Source: Clostridiales bacterium
Lineage (GTDB): Bacteria > Bacillota > Clostridia > Saccharofermentanales > Saccharofermentanaceae
Length of the DNA: 56,809 nucleotides
Assembly: GCA_017513085.1 (NCBI GenBank)
Contig: JAFWDK010000017.1
Span: 1-56,809, forward strand
Reading direction: 5' to 3'
The notes beneath the pieces are model-generated. The model made no database searches. It was given only the letters and a program-made list of their open reading frames with translations, and was not told the DNA's origin. This document shows positions 14,926 to 23,922 of the stretch, in pieces; positions within the stretch are counted from its first letter, which is position 1, and each line of letters opens with the position of its first letter. The position numbers and the translations under genes were made by a program.

Positions 14926-17397
14926 TCAGCCACGCTCCTGTACGACTGCTTTACTCCGCTTTTGAATGATCTTGATCACTTCATCCACAGTTCTGTCACC
15001 TGTGAAATAACCAGGTGCTTCTTCCTCTATGATCATCATGGCAGTAGGATCCGATGAACAGGATTCCCGAATACCCTCTATCACTTTCAAAAGCGCCTCA
15101 ATATGTTTCTCGTCCATATGAACAGATTCCATAGGCAACCACCGTGCCATATTCGAATCTGTCTCAGTCATTTTCCATCTGATTCGATCGGATTCGAAGC
15201 TTAGATCTACAAGGTCGTCAAAAGCTGTTCGATTGATAGGCATTCCGCCACTCCTTATAGCATGTACCAGTTGATTTTTCTCTTCAAACATGCAACGAAG
15301 AAAATCCCACGCCTCATCTTTGAATTGAGAAGTCTGGGAAATGGCGATCGATGAACTTATTTCCGCTTTCGCCCCATTTCCGTCTACACTGGGATTTCCG
15401 ACAAGGCATACATTCCCGTCACAATAATGGTAGAGATCGGCAAACTGTTGCGGATCATGAAATGATGTACTCATAGCAACAAGTGTGCCTGCAACAAACA
15501 TCTGCGCGTCGAACAAAAGAGAATCATCGTACATCAACTCGGCCTCAAGATCCACATTGGTTTTCGGTATTCCATAGTCCTTTACCATTCTCAGGATCTC
15601 ACGGAATTCAGGATCATCAAAATTGACTATCCTCTTATCATAGTTCAGTAAATGGCTGGTTGCGCCATTCATCAGCGTCTCCAGGAGTTCACTCTGTGTT
15701 ACATTGCCCACCAGTCTGACGCCCTGCGGAAGATCCTGCTCCAGATTCCGGAACTCTTCGTATGTCCAACCGATTCTTTCTCCGGAATATTCCTTGTTAG
15801 CCAGCATTCCGGTAACCGAAAAACTAAGAGGCATCTGATAAAGTTTTCCATCACGCTCACACGCCCTCAGTATATTATCAAAAAACAATTTTCGGTCCAG
15901 CGGCTTACTACCATCAATCAAAGTATTCAGATCCACCAGTGCTCTTTCTGTATTAAACTGTGAAAAAGAACCGAAGTTCAGAAGAATATCAGGTCCATCC
16001 CCGGACAGGATATCAAGATAGATCTGATCCACAATACTCGATTCTTCATTAGTCTTGAGAGCTTTCAGTGCAGACCAAGAAGACATCATCTCTGAACCCG
16101 TTGAGGCGTATAAGTCTTCTCCTGCATAGTCCAGAACAACAATACGTGTCTTCTTTCCCGGATCCGTATTGTATGTATTGATCAGCTTCAAGAAGTCTCC
16201 TTCCGGTGTACCGATCGAGGTCAGATAAATAATGCTCTTCCCTGCATTGGGGTTTTTCTCCAACCGATGCAGATGCATTAAGTATAAGGAAGTAGATCCG
16301 CCTCTGCCAATATATCCAAAAGATTCTGTACCACGCGTTTCACGTAACACATATATATCGTTATCTGAAGCAAAGTATGTGCTTGAACTCTCAATACCGG
16401 TATATACGCAGTCTGTATCACTCCAAGACAGGATCGTCTGCGGATCTTGTCCGGTAAGCAGGTCGTATTTTTTTATCCCGTTTCCCAGTGTGGCATACAC
16501 TCCATTTTGCCAAGGCATCAAAAGTTCTCCATGCACACGACAGGTCAACTCCAGTTTTTCTCCGATCTTTTTTCCGGTAGACGGATCAAGTTCAAACATG
16601 TACGTGGTTGGTGTAGCAAACGGATCATATGGATTCCCAGTCAAAAAATATACATAGAACTTCTCTCCTATCCGGAAAAACTTGACAATATTGCTGCCGA
16701 ATCCGAGTCTTTCTTCACTCAAAAGTTTTCCATTCGCATCATAAAGAAGAACTGAGGAGGAATCATAAGAAGAATCATAACAGAAAAAACTACCATTTCC
16801 CAAAAACAGCATATTTGTCCAACCGATAGTTCTGTCCAAAACAACTTCATTCGTAAGTTCTCCATCCGGAGAAATATCATAAAGAACAGAAGAACCATAC
16901 ATATATGTAGATTCTTCATAAGGTCTTAACAATATCTTCGCCTTACCGGAAGCATCTTCTGCCATTCCGACAACGTCGGTTCCGGAAGTAAAAATGTTAA
17001 ACTTTTTTAGTTTCCCATCCAGGCCGAAGACAGCCAGACCATCTCGCGAATAGCTTCTAACCTCGTCAAGAAGTTTCTTATATTCTTCAATATTCGAAGT
17101 GTTGTAATGAAAACTGTCGTATCTCTCTTGCAGTTCCAGCGGCTGAACATATTCTTCTTGGACAGATGCTACAACACAGTCTGAAAAAACTTTCGAATCC
17201 CTGATTGAACGATAATCCAGATCTCTTCCATCAGGATCTCCAAAATCCAGTTCAAATTCCTCGCAAGTGAAATACGGATCCGTCTCCTGTACTACTCTGC
17301 TTCTAGGTTCTTGTTTTTTCTTATTACAACCTGCAATCGGCAGGACCATAGCCATGCATAAACAAGCGGATAGTACACGAAGTGTTAGCTTTTTCAT
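14926..17397 (-). CDS. Large lipoprotein with solute-binding C-terminal half (paralogue 1)
   Basis: 823 residues. Lipobox PIAGC with Cys24. Residues about 40-390 consist of repeated strand-turn units, such as ILYLTSIG-type strands, LFLGNGSFFCYD and YATLGNGIKKYDLLTGQ, and look like a beta-propeller or other repeat fold. Residues about 395-823 resemble an extracellular solute-binding protein family 1 domain: YLDILSGDGPDILLNFGSF, RDGKLYQMPLSFSVTGML and EAWDFLRCMFEE. The end AVVQERG is shared with the other three paralogues. AAGGAGG lies 9 nt before the ATG. No ABC permease is adjacent, so sensing or scavenging for a distant transporter is as likely as direct uptake. The conserved leader at 17442-17511 precedes it. 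Confidence 0.88.
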   Translation of the reverse strand: MKKLTLRVLSACLCMAMVLPIAGCNKKKQEPRSRVVQETDPYFTCEEFELDFGDPDGRDLDYRSIRDSKVFSDCVVASVQEEYVQPLELQERYDSFHYNTSNIEEYKKLLDEVRSYSRDGLAVFGLDGKLKKFNIFTSGTDVVGMAEDASGKAKILLRPYEESTYMYGSSVLYDISPDGELTNEVVLDRTIGWTNMLFLGNGSFFCYDSSYDSSSVLLYDANGKLLSEERLGFGSNIVKFFRIGEKFYVYFLTGNPYDPFATPTTYMFELDPSTGKKIGEKLELTCRVHGELLMPWQNGVYATLGNGIKKYDLLTGQDPQTILSWSDTDCVYTGIESSSTYFASDNDIYVLRETRGTESFGYIGRGGSTSLYLMHLHRLEKNPNAGKSIIYLTSIGTPEGDFLKLINTYNTDPGKKTRIVVLDYAGEDLYASTGSEMMSSWSALKALKTNEESSIVDQIYLDILSGDGPDILLNFGSFSQFNTERALVDLNTLIDGSKPLDRKLFFDNILRACERDGKLYQMPLSFSVTGMLANKEYSGERIGWTYEEFRNLEQDLPQGVRLVGNVTQSELLETLMNGATSHLLNYDKRIVNFDDPEFREILRMVKDYGIPKTNVDLEAELMYDDSLLFDAQMFVAGTLVAMSTSFHDPQQFADLYHYCDGNVCLVGNPSVDGNGAKAEISSSIAISQTSQFKDEAWDFLRCMFEEKNQLVHAIRSGGMPINRTAFDDLVDLSFESDRIRWKMTETDSNMARWLPMESVHMDEKHIEALLKVIEGIRESCSSDPTAMMIIEEEAPGYFTGDRTVDEVIKIIQKRSKAVVQERG

Positions 17398-17441
17398 CTA
17401 TCACTGCCTCCTTGAGTGCATCAAAGAAAGAAACCAAAGGG

Positions 17442-17511
17442 GATTAGGATAGGCTTGGAAAGGATATCCTAATCTGTTACTCGTAGTGTAACAGATGCTT
17501 TCAGTATATCA
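17442..17511 (-). promoter_or_regulatory. Conserved promoter/two-hairpin leader, copy 1
   Basis: Reading the minus strand: extended -10 TGATATACT (17511-17503), then an inverted repeat CTGTTAC (17494-17488) and GTAACAG (17480-17474), then GATTAGGATA (17474-17465) and TATCCTAATC (17451-17442), a perfect 10-bp stem with a 13-nt loop. The loop begins UCCUU, which could pair with AAGGA of the ribosome binding site. The first hairpin would lie at the very 5' end of the transcript. Copies occur at 27742, 32788 (doubled) and 35011. Confidence 0.7.
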
Positions 17512-17520
17512 CGGCAAGCG

Positions 17521-17537
17521 CGATCGAGTGGGAGTAA
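17521..17537 (+). repeat. Short intergenic repeat, copy 2
   Basis: CGATCGAGTGGGAGTAA, identical over 17 bp to 25156-25172 and nearly so to 7197-7212. Here it lies just upstream of the conserved leader. Confidence 0.5.
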
Positions 17538-17615
17538 TTGAGCGGATGGTGAAAAAGCGACAAGAGAAAATGTGCTATAATACTTGTGAAATCTATGTTG
17601 CAGCAGGAATCAGGT

Positions 17616-18173
17616 ATGGCGAATTTTACGGAAAAAGCAATTAAGGAGACATTCCTTTCTCTGTTATCGGAAAGACCGCTCAGTCAGATCACAGTGAAGG
17701 ATATTGTCGAAAAATGCGGTGTGAACCGGAATTCTTTCTACTACCATTTCCGGGATATGAAAGCTTTGCTCGAAAGTATCGTGAAGGAAGATGTGGACCA
17801 AATCATGGCGGAACATCCGACTATCGATTCCTTGGAATCCGCATTTGCCACGACTATCGACTTTGCCGAAAAGAACCGTATGATCATCCAGCATATTTAT
17901 AACTCTGTTAACCGCGATGTTTTCGAACAGAATCTGTGGAAGGTCTGTGAATATGTGATCGCCACCTTCGGGGCAACTGCATTCGCAGGGACACCGGTCA
18001 GTGCTTTTGACAAAGAAGCCATATCCGAATACTATACCTGCCAGCTCTTCGGTGTCGCTGTCTTCTGGCTCCGGAGCGGGACGAAGAGTGACATTCACGA
18101 AAAAATATCTAGGATCTGTGAACTTCAGAGAGGCATTATCGAGGAAACCATCCAGAGAAGTTTAGACAGATAA
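17616..18173 (+). CDS. TetR-family transcriptional regulator
   Basis: 185 residues from the ATG at 17616, preceded by AGGA; a GTG at 17586 lies too close to the -10 (TGCTATAAT, 17573-17581). The TetR HTH is at about residues 22-43 (TVKDIVEKCGVNRNSFYYHF). The C-terminal part is helical and holds the ligand pocket, without a recognisable specificity. It is followed by a strong terminator and then by the ABC exporter operon, which it probably controls. Confidence 0.92.
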   Translation: MANFTEKAIKETFLSLLSERPLSQITVKDIVEKCGVNRNSFYYHFRDMKALLESIVKEDVDQIMAEHPTIDSLESAFATTIDFAEKNRMIIQHIYNSVNRDVFEQNLWKVCEYVIATFGATAFAGTPVSAFDKEAISEYYTCQLFGVAVFWLRSGTKSDIHEKISRICELQRGIIEETIQRSLDR

Positions 18174-18204
18174 GCCCTTTTGCCTAAAAATTCGACATCT
18201 GGCA

Positions 18205-18239
18205 ACTCGTGTATGAAAACCGTACACGAGTCTTTTTTT
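18205..18239 (+). terminator. Rho-independent terminator after TetR gene
   Basis: ACTCGTGTA (18205-18213) and TACACGAGT (18223-18231) form a perfect 9-bp stem with a 9-nt loop, followed by a run of seven T. Confidence 0.92.
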
Positions 18240-18244
18240 GTCCG

Positions 18245-18273
18245 TTGTGACTGATTCTTCGGGTCGGTAATAT
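18245..18273 (+). promoter_or_regulatory. Promoter of the ABC exporter operon
   Basis: TTGTGA (18245-18250) and TAATAT (18268-18273) with a 17-bp spacer, 41 nt before the first ATPase gene. Confidence 0.5.
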
Positions 18274-18314
18274 GAACACGTTCTTCAAGGATGATGAATT
18301 AAAGGAGGCTTTAT

Positions 18315-19238
18315 ATGAGTGTAATCGAAGTGGAACACTTGACGAAAGACTATGGATTTGGACGCGGTGTCTTTGATGTATCTTTTCATGTGGATGAAGG
18401 CGAGGTCTTCGGATTTCTCGGACCAAACGGTGCGGGAAAATCTACGACGATCCGTCATCTGATGGGTTTTTCCAAGCCGGGTGACGGACACACGCGGATA
18501 TTCGGAAAAGAAACGTTTGCCAGATATGACCAGATCCTGAAAAATGTCGGGTATATCCCCGGCGAGATTGCGCTTCCGGCCGGACTTACCGGATGGGAAT
18601 TTCTTCGTATGATGCATCATGGAAAAGATGAAACGAAAATGAGAGAACTTCTGGATCTGTTTGAACTGGATCCGTCCGGAGAGACAAAGCGGATGAGTCT
18701 TGGCGTGAAAAGAAAGCTGGCTGTGGTTTCGGCGTTCATGAATGACCCGGATGTGCTAATCCTGGATGAACCGACAAGCGGTCTGGATCCGGTGATGCAG
18801 AATGTCTTTATTGACTACATCCGAAATGAGAAAAAGAAAGGAAAAACGATCCTTCTTTCCAGCCATATTTTCTCAGAAGTCGATGCAACCTGTGATCGGA
18901 TCGCAATCATCAAGGATGGAAAGATCGTATCGGATTTTGTAGCAGATGATCTGCGTCATGCATCCCAGAAAAACTACAGTCTCACCTTTTCCCGTCCTAT
19001 TGATTTCGAAGGATTCCTAAGTACCTGCGAAGAAGGAAAAAAGATCTCGATCCTGGAAACGTCCCGCAAGGATCTGAAAGTGATTGTTTCTGTAAACGAT
19101 GCGGACATCAATGAACTGGTCAGTAGACTTTGTGACTTCCCGGTATGCGGGTTCGTGCATCTGAAAGAGACCCTCGAGGATTACTTCATGAAATATTACA
19201 AAGAAGAAAAAGACTTTGGAGGTGCTTTTGCAAAATGA
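18315..19238 (+). CDS. ABC transporter ATP-binding protein
   Basis: 307 residues. Walker A is GPNGAGKS (about 36-43), the signature is the degenerate MSLGVKRK, Walker B is VLILDEPTSGLD, and the switch His is in LLSSHIF. The about 85 residues after the ATPase core are typical of ABC-2 exporters for drugs or peptides. AAAGGAGG precedes the ATG. The stop overlaps the next ATPase gene by 4 nt (ATGA). It forms an operon with a second ATPase and one permease, so the pump is probably a heterodimeric ATPase on a single membrane partner. Confidence 0.95.
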   Translation: MSVIEVEHLTKDYGFGRGVFDVSFHVDEGEVFGFLGPNGAGKSTTIRHLMGFSKPGDGHTRIFGKETFARYDQILKNVGYIPGEIALPAGLTGWEFLRMMHHGKDETKMRELLDLFELDPSGETKRMSLGVKRKLAVVSAFMNDPDVLILDEPTSGLDPVMQNVFIDYIRNEKKKGKTILLSSHIFSEVDATCDRIAIIKDGKIVSDFVADDLRHASQKNYSLTFSRPIDFEGFLSTCEEGKKISILETSRKDLKVIVSVNDADINELVSRLCDFPVCGFVHLKETLEDYFMKYYKEEKDFGGAFAK

Positions 19239-20146
19239 CTGCTGTGATAGAACTAAAGAAACTGACAAAAGATTACGGGCAGAGCCGGGGCATCTTCGAT
19301 ATCGATCTTTCCATTGACGAAGGAGAGATGGTGGGATTCGCCGGAACGAATGGAAGCGGCAAGACCACGACGATTCGAAACATCATGGGCTTTTTGGAAC
19401 CGACATCCGGTCATGCGTATATATATGGCAAAGAGGCCTGGAAGCATTCGAGCGAATATTTGAAGGATATCGGTTATGTCCCCGGCGAGATTGCTTTTCC
19501 GGATCTCCCGACGGGTACGGCTTTCCTGAAAAGCCAGGCGAATTTTCTGGGCGTGAAGGACATGTCATACGCGGAAAAAATGATTGAGAAGCTTCAGCTG
19601 GATCCGCGTGCTTCCCTGAAGAGGATGAGTAAGGGTATGAAGCAGAAGACGGCCATCGTAGCGGCTCTGATGGCGGATCCGAGAATACTGATCCTGGACG
19701 AACCGACAACAGGTCTGGATCCGCTGATGCGGGATGCCTTCCTCGACATCATCAAAGAAGAACATGCACGTGGAAAGACGATCTTCATGAGCAGCCACAT
19801 GTTCGAAGAACTGGAAACGACATGCCAGCGGGTCGCTCTGATATCAAACGGCAGGATCGTGGATATCGCAGATATGGATGCGATCCGGAATCCTACGAAG
19901 AGACAATATAAGGTCGAGTTCAAGAAAATAGACGAATACGAGCGATTCAAGACTTTATCCTATGAGATCGTACGAGATCAGGAGAAGCATCTTCAGGTCA
20001 CGGTATCTCTTCCAGGTTCGGAACTGAACAGGCTTTTCCACGATCTGAAAGGGAGCGATGTCCGCTTTATCTCGGAGGTACAGTATAACCTCGACAAGTA
20101 TTTCCGTTCGAAACTTTTTGCAGAAACCGACAAGGAGGAAAAATAA
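19235..20146 (+). CDS. ABC transporter ATP-binding protein, second subunit
   Basis: 303 residues from the ATG at 19235, overlapping the previous stop by 4 nt; the open frame begins at 19145 inside that gene. Walker A is GTNGSGKT, signature MSKGMKQK, Walker B ILILDEPTTGLD, switch His in FMSSHMF. It is clearly a paralogue of the preceding ATPase, probably from a tandem duplication. Its stop TAA is immediately followed by the ATG of the permease gene, so all three are coupled. Confidence 0.95.
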   Translation: MTAVIELKKLTKDYGQSRGIFDIDLSIDEGEMVGFAGTNGSGKTTTIRNIMGFLEPTSGHAYIYGKEAWKHSSEYLKDIGYVPGEIAFPDLPTGTAFLKSQANFLGVKDMSYAEKMIEKLQLDPRASLKRMSKGMKQKTAIVAALMADPRILILDEPTTGLDPLMRDAFLDIIKEEHARGKTIFMSSHMFEELETTCQRVALISNGRIVDIADMDAIRNPTKRQYKVEFKKIDEYERFKTLSYEIVRDQEKHLQVTVSLPGSELNRLFHDLKGSDVRFISEVQYNLDKYFRSKLFAETDKEEK

Positions 20147-21700
20147 ATGTTCAGTAAATCTCTTTTCAAACAATCCTGTAAAGCCAATGGTATCATGTGG
20201 CTGATCATAACTTTTGCGGTATGTTTTATGCTTTCCTGCGTGATGCTGATCTCAGGCCGCGGTGATATCAGTAAGACGAAAGATGCGATCCAGAATACGA
20301 TCATCGAACAGGAGACCAAGTCTTCCATCGAGAAGCGTGCACTGAATTACTATGAAATCAGTAATTCCGCTCTGCAATACTTCGACAGTGTTTTCGGCGA
20401 AGAATATGTTGCGGTATATAAAGAGGCATTAAGTGGAGGGCTTCCCGAAGACCAGGCAGCTCAATCTGCGCAGATGGGTGCATATAAAAACACCATGGAA
20501 AAGATCGAAAACGAGTATTATCCGGGTGTAGTTCAGTCGTTAGGTTATACGAAGGATTCCACAGAAGATCAGGAAATTAAAGGTGTGATCTTCTATACTC
20601 TGAACCCGATGAATGAAGACGGAAGTTTCATGTTCGACAGTTTCTATCAGGAACACGGAGAGACGCCTCTTCACTACAGTGATCTTATTCCGGGAATGTC
20701 GGATGCGTCACACGCCGAAGCCCGTGACAAATACGCCATGCAGGCAGCCTCTGTTTTTCTTGCCGAAAACATGACTAAAGAAGAATCCATACAGCAGGCA
20801 CTGGATACCTTGGCGGAATATGGTGTGACAAGACAGCAGTATGATGAATTCGGTTTTTCGGACTATGCTCACATCAAATCGATTTCCGAACAGGTGATTG
20901 TCAGTTACCGTGCCGATATTTCGTATCGTCTCGATAATCTGAAAGACGGAGAAACAGAAGATGCCGTCAAAGAAGATGTAACAGCCAAGGAATGCAACAG
21001 CCTTCTTGCCAATCTTCCTCAGGAAGTATCCGAGGCTCTGGATGAGATCGGGCAGATGGATATGTTCGGTATCCTGATCGGATCGATCTTTTATAAGATG
21101 GCAGGTCTTCTTCTGCCGATCATCTACATGATCATGACATCCAATGCACTGATCGCAGGTCAGGTGGACAGCGGTTCCATGGCATATGTACTGGCCACTT
21201 CCGTAAAGCGCCGTACAGTTACCTTTACTCAAAGTGTATATCTGGTTGGTTCGCTGCTCCTGATGTTTATCCTGACAAGCGTAACGAGTGTGATCTGTCT
21301 GAACATTGTCGATGTCACGACGAATCTTACATGGAAAAAACTTCTCCTTATGAATGCCGGTGCTTTTCTCGTCATGTTTGCACTGAGCGGCATATGCTTC
21401 CTGAGTTCCTGCTGGTTCAACAGAAGCAAGAATGCTATGGCCATCGGCGGCGGTCTTTCGATGTTCTTCCTGGTAGCGACGATGCTTGGTCTTTTCGGAT
21501 CCCCGATCCTTCCGTCCATTATCCGTATGGATGCACTGGATTACTTTAACTACGTATCCGTGATCACTCTTTTCGACCCGATCGCGATCCTCGACGGAAC
21601 AAACGGATTCCTGCCAAAATACCTGATCCTTCTGGTTATCGGACTCATTTGCTACATTATCGGTTCCGTGCACTTCAGAAAAAAGGATCTCCCGTTATAA
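20147..21700 (+). CDS. ABC-2 type permease
   Basis: 517 residues. One hydrophobic helix lies at about 16-36, then about 270 mostly polar residues that should be extracytoplasmic, then five or six helices from about 305 to 512. This one-plus-several layout with a large external loop is usual for ABC-2 permeases. GGAGG of the site lies in the last codons of the ATPase gene. The substrate cannot be told; with the TetR upstream, export of an antimicrobial is plausible. Confidence 0.9.
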   Translation: MFSKSLFKQSCKANGIMWLIITFAVCFMLSCVMLISGRGDISKTKDAIQNTIIEQETKSSIEKRALNYYEISNSALQYFDSVFGEEYVAVYKEALSGGLPEDQAAQSAQMGAYKNTMEKIENEYYPGVVQSLGYTKDSTEDQEIKGVIFYTLNPMNEDGSFMFDSFYQEHGETPLHYSDLIPGMSDASHAEARDKYAMQAASVFLAENMTKEESIQQALDTLAEYGVTRQQYDEFGFSDYAHIKSISEQVIVSYRADISYRLDNLKDGETEDAVKEDVTAKECNSLLANLPQEVSEALDEIGQMDMFGILIGSIFYKMAGLLLPIIYMIMTSNALIAGQVDSGSMAYVLATSVKRRTVTFTQSVYLVGSLLLMFILTSVTSVICLNIVDVTTNLTWKKLLLMNAGAFLVMFALSGICFLSSCWFNRSKNAMAIGGGLSMFFLVATMLGLFGSPILPSIIRMDALDYFNYVSVITLFDPIAILDGTNGFLPKYLILLVIGLICYIIGSVHFRKKDLPL

Positions 21701-21727
21701 AGCACTTGCACTTTTAATGGAGAGCGG

Positions 21728-21762
21728 GGGTCAAAGATGTTCTCACAGAACATCTTTGACCC
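21728..21762. terminator. 16-bp perfect hairpin between convergent genes
   Basis: GGGTCAAAGATGTTCT (21728-21743) and AGAACATCTTTGACCC (21747-21762) pair perfectly around CAC; three further pairs extend it with one G-U. No long T-run follows on either side. The right arm encodes the last five codons of the flavin reductase gene on the minus strand. It probably separates the ABC operon from that gene. Confidence 0.75.
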
Positions 21763-22303
21763 TCGTTTCCGCTTCCTTTATGATCGTTTCCACATCCGCA
21801 CCATAGATATCGAGACCCACGGCTGTCAGGAGTTTCACTTCCTTAATACCATAAAAATTCTCGGCCAGTGCTTTTACATAACCAAAGCCAAACTCATATG
21901 GTACCAGCGCACCGCCGGCCGTCGTGACATAGTAAAGTTTCTCAGCCTTACAAAGCGGGATCGGCAGGCCCTCGTCCGAATAATCGAACGTCGTACCCAT
22001 CGCATTGATCTGCTCGAAGTATTGTTTGAGAGAGCTTGGAAACGACAGGTCCCAGTATGGTGCCGCGACCACGATCGTATCCGCTGACTTGAACTGCATC
22101 GCCAGATTGAAGATCGGATCATCCCACTGTTTCTCCGCAATCAGGGCATCCCTCTTCTGCAGGAACGCCTCATCCACGACCGGAAAATCGATTTCGGAAA
22201 GCACCACTTCCGTTATCTCCCCGTCCAGTTCTTTCAGAAGCGCATCCGTCAGGCGCTTCGTACGTGAATCCGTTCTCACACATGCATTGATCAGCAAAAT
22301 CAT
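21743..22303 (-). CDS. NAD(P)H:quinone / FMN-dependent azoreductase-like flavoprotein
   Basis: 186 residues from the ATG at 22303, which follows AAGGAG by 7 nt; the frame opens earlier at 22390. The flavodoxin-like fold shows ILLINACVRTDSRTKRLTDA (flavin phosphate loop), TIVVAAPYWDLSFPSSLKQYFEQI (a hallmark of the azoreductase/NQO family) and a TAGG turn in YYVTTAGGALVPYEFGF. It likely reduces quinones or azo compounds with FMN and NAD(P)H. The final codons form one arm of the hairpin at 21728-21762. Confidence 0.92.
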   Translation of the reverse strand: MILLINACVRTDSRTKRLTDALLKELDGEITEVVLSEIDFPVVDEAFLQKRDALIAEKQWDDPIFNLAMQFKSADTIVVAAPYWDLSFPSSLKQYFEQINAMGTTFDYSDEGLPIPLCKAEKLYYVTTAGGALVPYEFGFGYVKALAENFYGIKEVKLLTAVGLDIYGADVETIIKEAETRVKDVL

Positions 22304-22513
22304 AGGCGTCTCCTTCCAAGATGTATCTGATTGCTTTTTAAACTCTTGCATATCCGTATCCAAGAATTGGATCGGTTCTGGCTCAATCAAACCACAAATT
22401 CATCGAATATTCAACCAAGGGCAGCCACACCTGCGCAGTTTATATATTCTGCAAATCCCGCAAGTACTGCGGAAGTGCTACAATATACAGAAAGAAAAGC
22501 AGGAACTCGCATC

Positions 22514-23821
22514 ATGATCTGGGGAAAAACCGAAGTGAATTTCATAAGAGAACTGGACACCACGGACAAGTGGTGGTGTAATTCTGCGGTCTTTTTCTCG
22601 GTAAAGAACGGGAAGAATACGATCTGTGAGAAATGGGGCTCCGAGGACGAAGACTATGATCGTCATATGCACGTGGTTCTGAACGGAAAGCCGATCATAC
22701 AGGCTAAACTTCCTTCATGTCCTACCTGCAAAGGCATGCTGGCCACAGGTTATGGATTGGAAAACATAGACTGTCCGGAACTTGAGGCGGCCAGAATATG
22801 CATGAATTCCGAATTTGTGAGCATACAGGATTCAGCGGAGAAGATCAAGCCGCTTCTGGGATTACTCGGTGACGGGTATTATGTGCTGGCAGATACGCTC
22901 CTCTTTCCATCCGACGGAGATGGTCACTTTTTCTATAAGGTGCCGGACGAACTCCGGTACTATACCGCTACATGTTGTGGATACTATGATCCCTCAATCA
23001 TAAGTTGTGCAGATGCCTTGCCTATGTTCCTTTACCCGACTCAATCTTCCTCACTCATCCAAAACGATCGGGTAGAGCATTATGCTAAGATCATGAAAAC
23101 AGAGAAGAATCCTCCCAGGGCGCTGACCTATCACCTGCAAGGATATATGAATGTGCTTTTGGACGGGCATCATAAGGCATGCGCGGCAGCGAGCCTGGGA
23201 CAGATGCTTCCCTGCCTGACCATTATTCCCTGTCACGGATATCGATTCTCAGAAGGAACGAAGGGTGTAGATCTCCGACAAAAGAATCCGCGGATCAAAA
23301 CGCTTTATTTTGCAAGTCTGGAAGCAGAACCGGAAAAAGAGATCCGCTTCCTGGATATGCCTCAGAGAAAGCCGGAAACGCAGGAACTGCCACTTCAAAG
23401 ATACGAACTTACCGGTACAGGGATCCATTATGAAAAGGATTCCTATCCGACGGTGAAGGACCTGGCCACATTCCTTCATACTACCGAAAAAGTAGACGGA
23501 CTCCTTCCGGATTTTGATCCGGTCGTTCTTGATAAACTTATCCACGATGATTCGGATAAGGCAGATTACTACCTGGAAGCGATCATGAAATTTATGCCGT
23601 ATTTATGTCCGGAAAGAGCCTACGATCTCGCCAGACGTATTGTGCAAAGAGGGGATGGTCACGGCCGTCGGAAACGCGTTCGGGCGGCTCTCTTGTATCT
23701 TTTGAAATTCCGGAATGATGAGACCGAAGCACTTATTGCCGATTTCTGCATCTATCATGAGGAGGATAATGAGAATTCGGCTATTGCCAATTCCTATTGG
23801 AAAGATAGCCAGTCATTCTAG
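22514..23821 (+). CDS. Unknown protein with a ParB-like motif
   Basis: 435 residues from the ATG at 22514 (AGGAA 9 nt upstream); the frame opens at 22331. A segment around residues 200-230, NVLLDGHHKACAAASLGQ, matches the ParB/sulfiredoxin-like nucleotide-binding loop (DGHHR type). A single CPTCKG lies near residue 73. The C-terminal third is helical (PERAYDLARRIVQRG, RVRAALLYLLKF) and may be HEAT-like. No signal peptide, so probably cytoplasmic. No family name can be given. It is divergent from the flavin reductase and followed by a lipoprotein gene. Confidence 0.8.
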   Translation: MIWGKTEVNFIRELDTTDKWWCNSAVFFSVKNGKNTICEKWGSEDEDYDRHMHVVLNGKPIIQAKLPSCPTCKGMLATGYGLENIDCPELEAARICMNSEFVSIQDSAEKIKPLLGLLGDGYYVLADTLLFPSDGDGHFFYKVPDELRYYTATCCGYYDPSIISCADALPMFLYPTQSSSLIQNDRVEHYAKIMKTEKNPPRALTYHLQGYMNVLLDGHHKACAAASLGQMLPCLTIIPCHGYRFSEGTKGVDLRQKNPRIKTLYFASLEAEPEKEIRFLDMPQRKPETQELPLQRYELTGTGIHYEKDSYPTVKDLATFLHTTEKVDGLLPDFDPVVLDKLIHDDSDKADYYLEAIMKFMPYLCPERAYDLARRIVQRGDGHGRRKRVRAALLYLLKFRNDETEALIADFCIYHEEDNENSAIANSYWKDSQSF

Positions 23822-23922
23822 AGCTAACTGCTAAAATTGTATATCTGTACACGCCGACATATAATAAAGACATATTGAACCTGGGAAAAATCGAAAAGCA
23901 GGATTGCCAGAAAAGCTAAGTT

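Noticed and set aside
20708..21673. Long open frame on the minus strand opposite the ABC permease (about 320 residues).
   Set aside because: Antisense shadow: His/Cys/Gln-rich composition, no ribosome binding site, and the plus strand is a clear permease.
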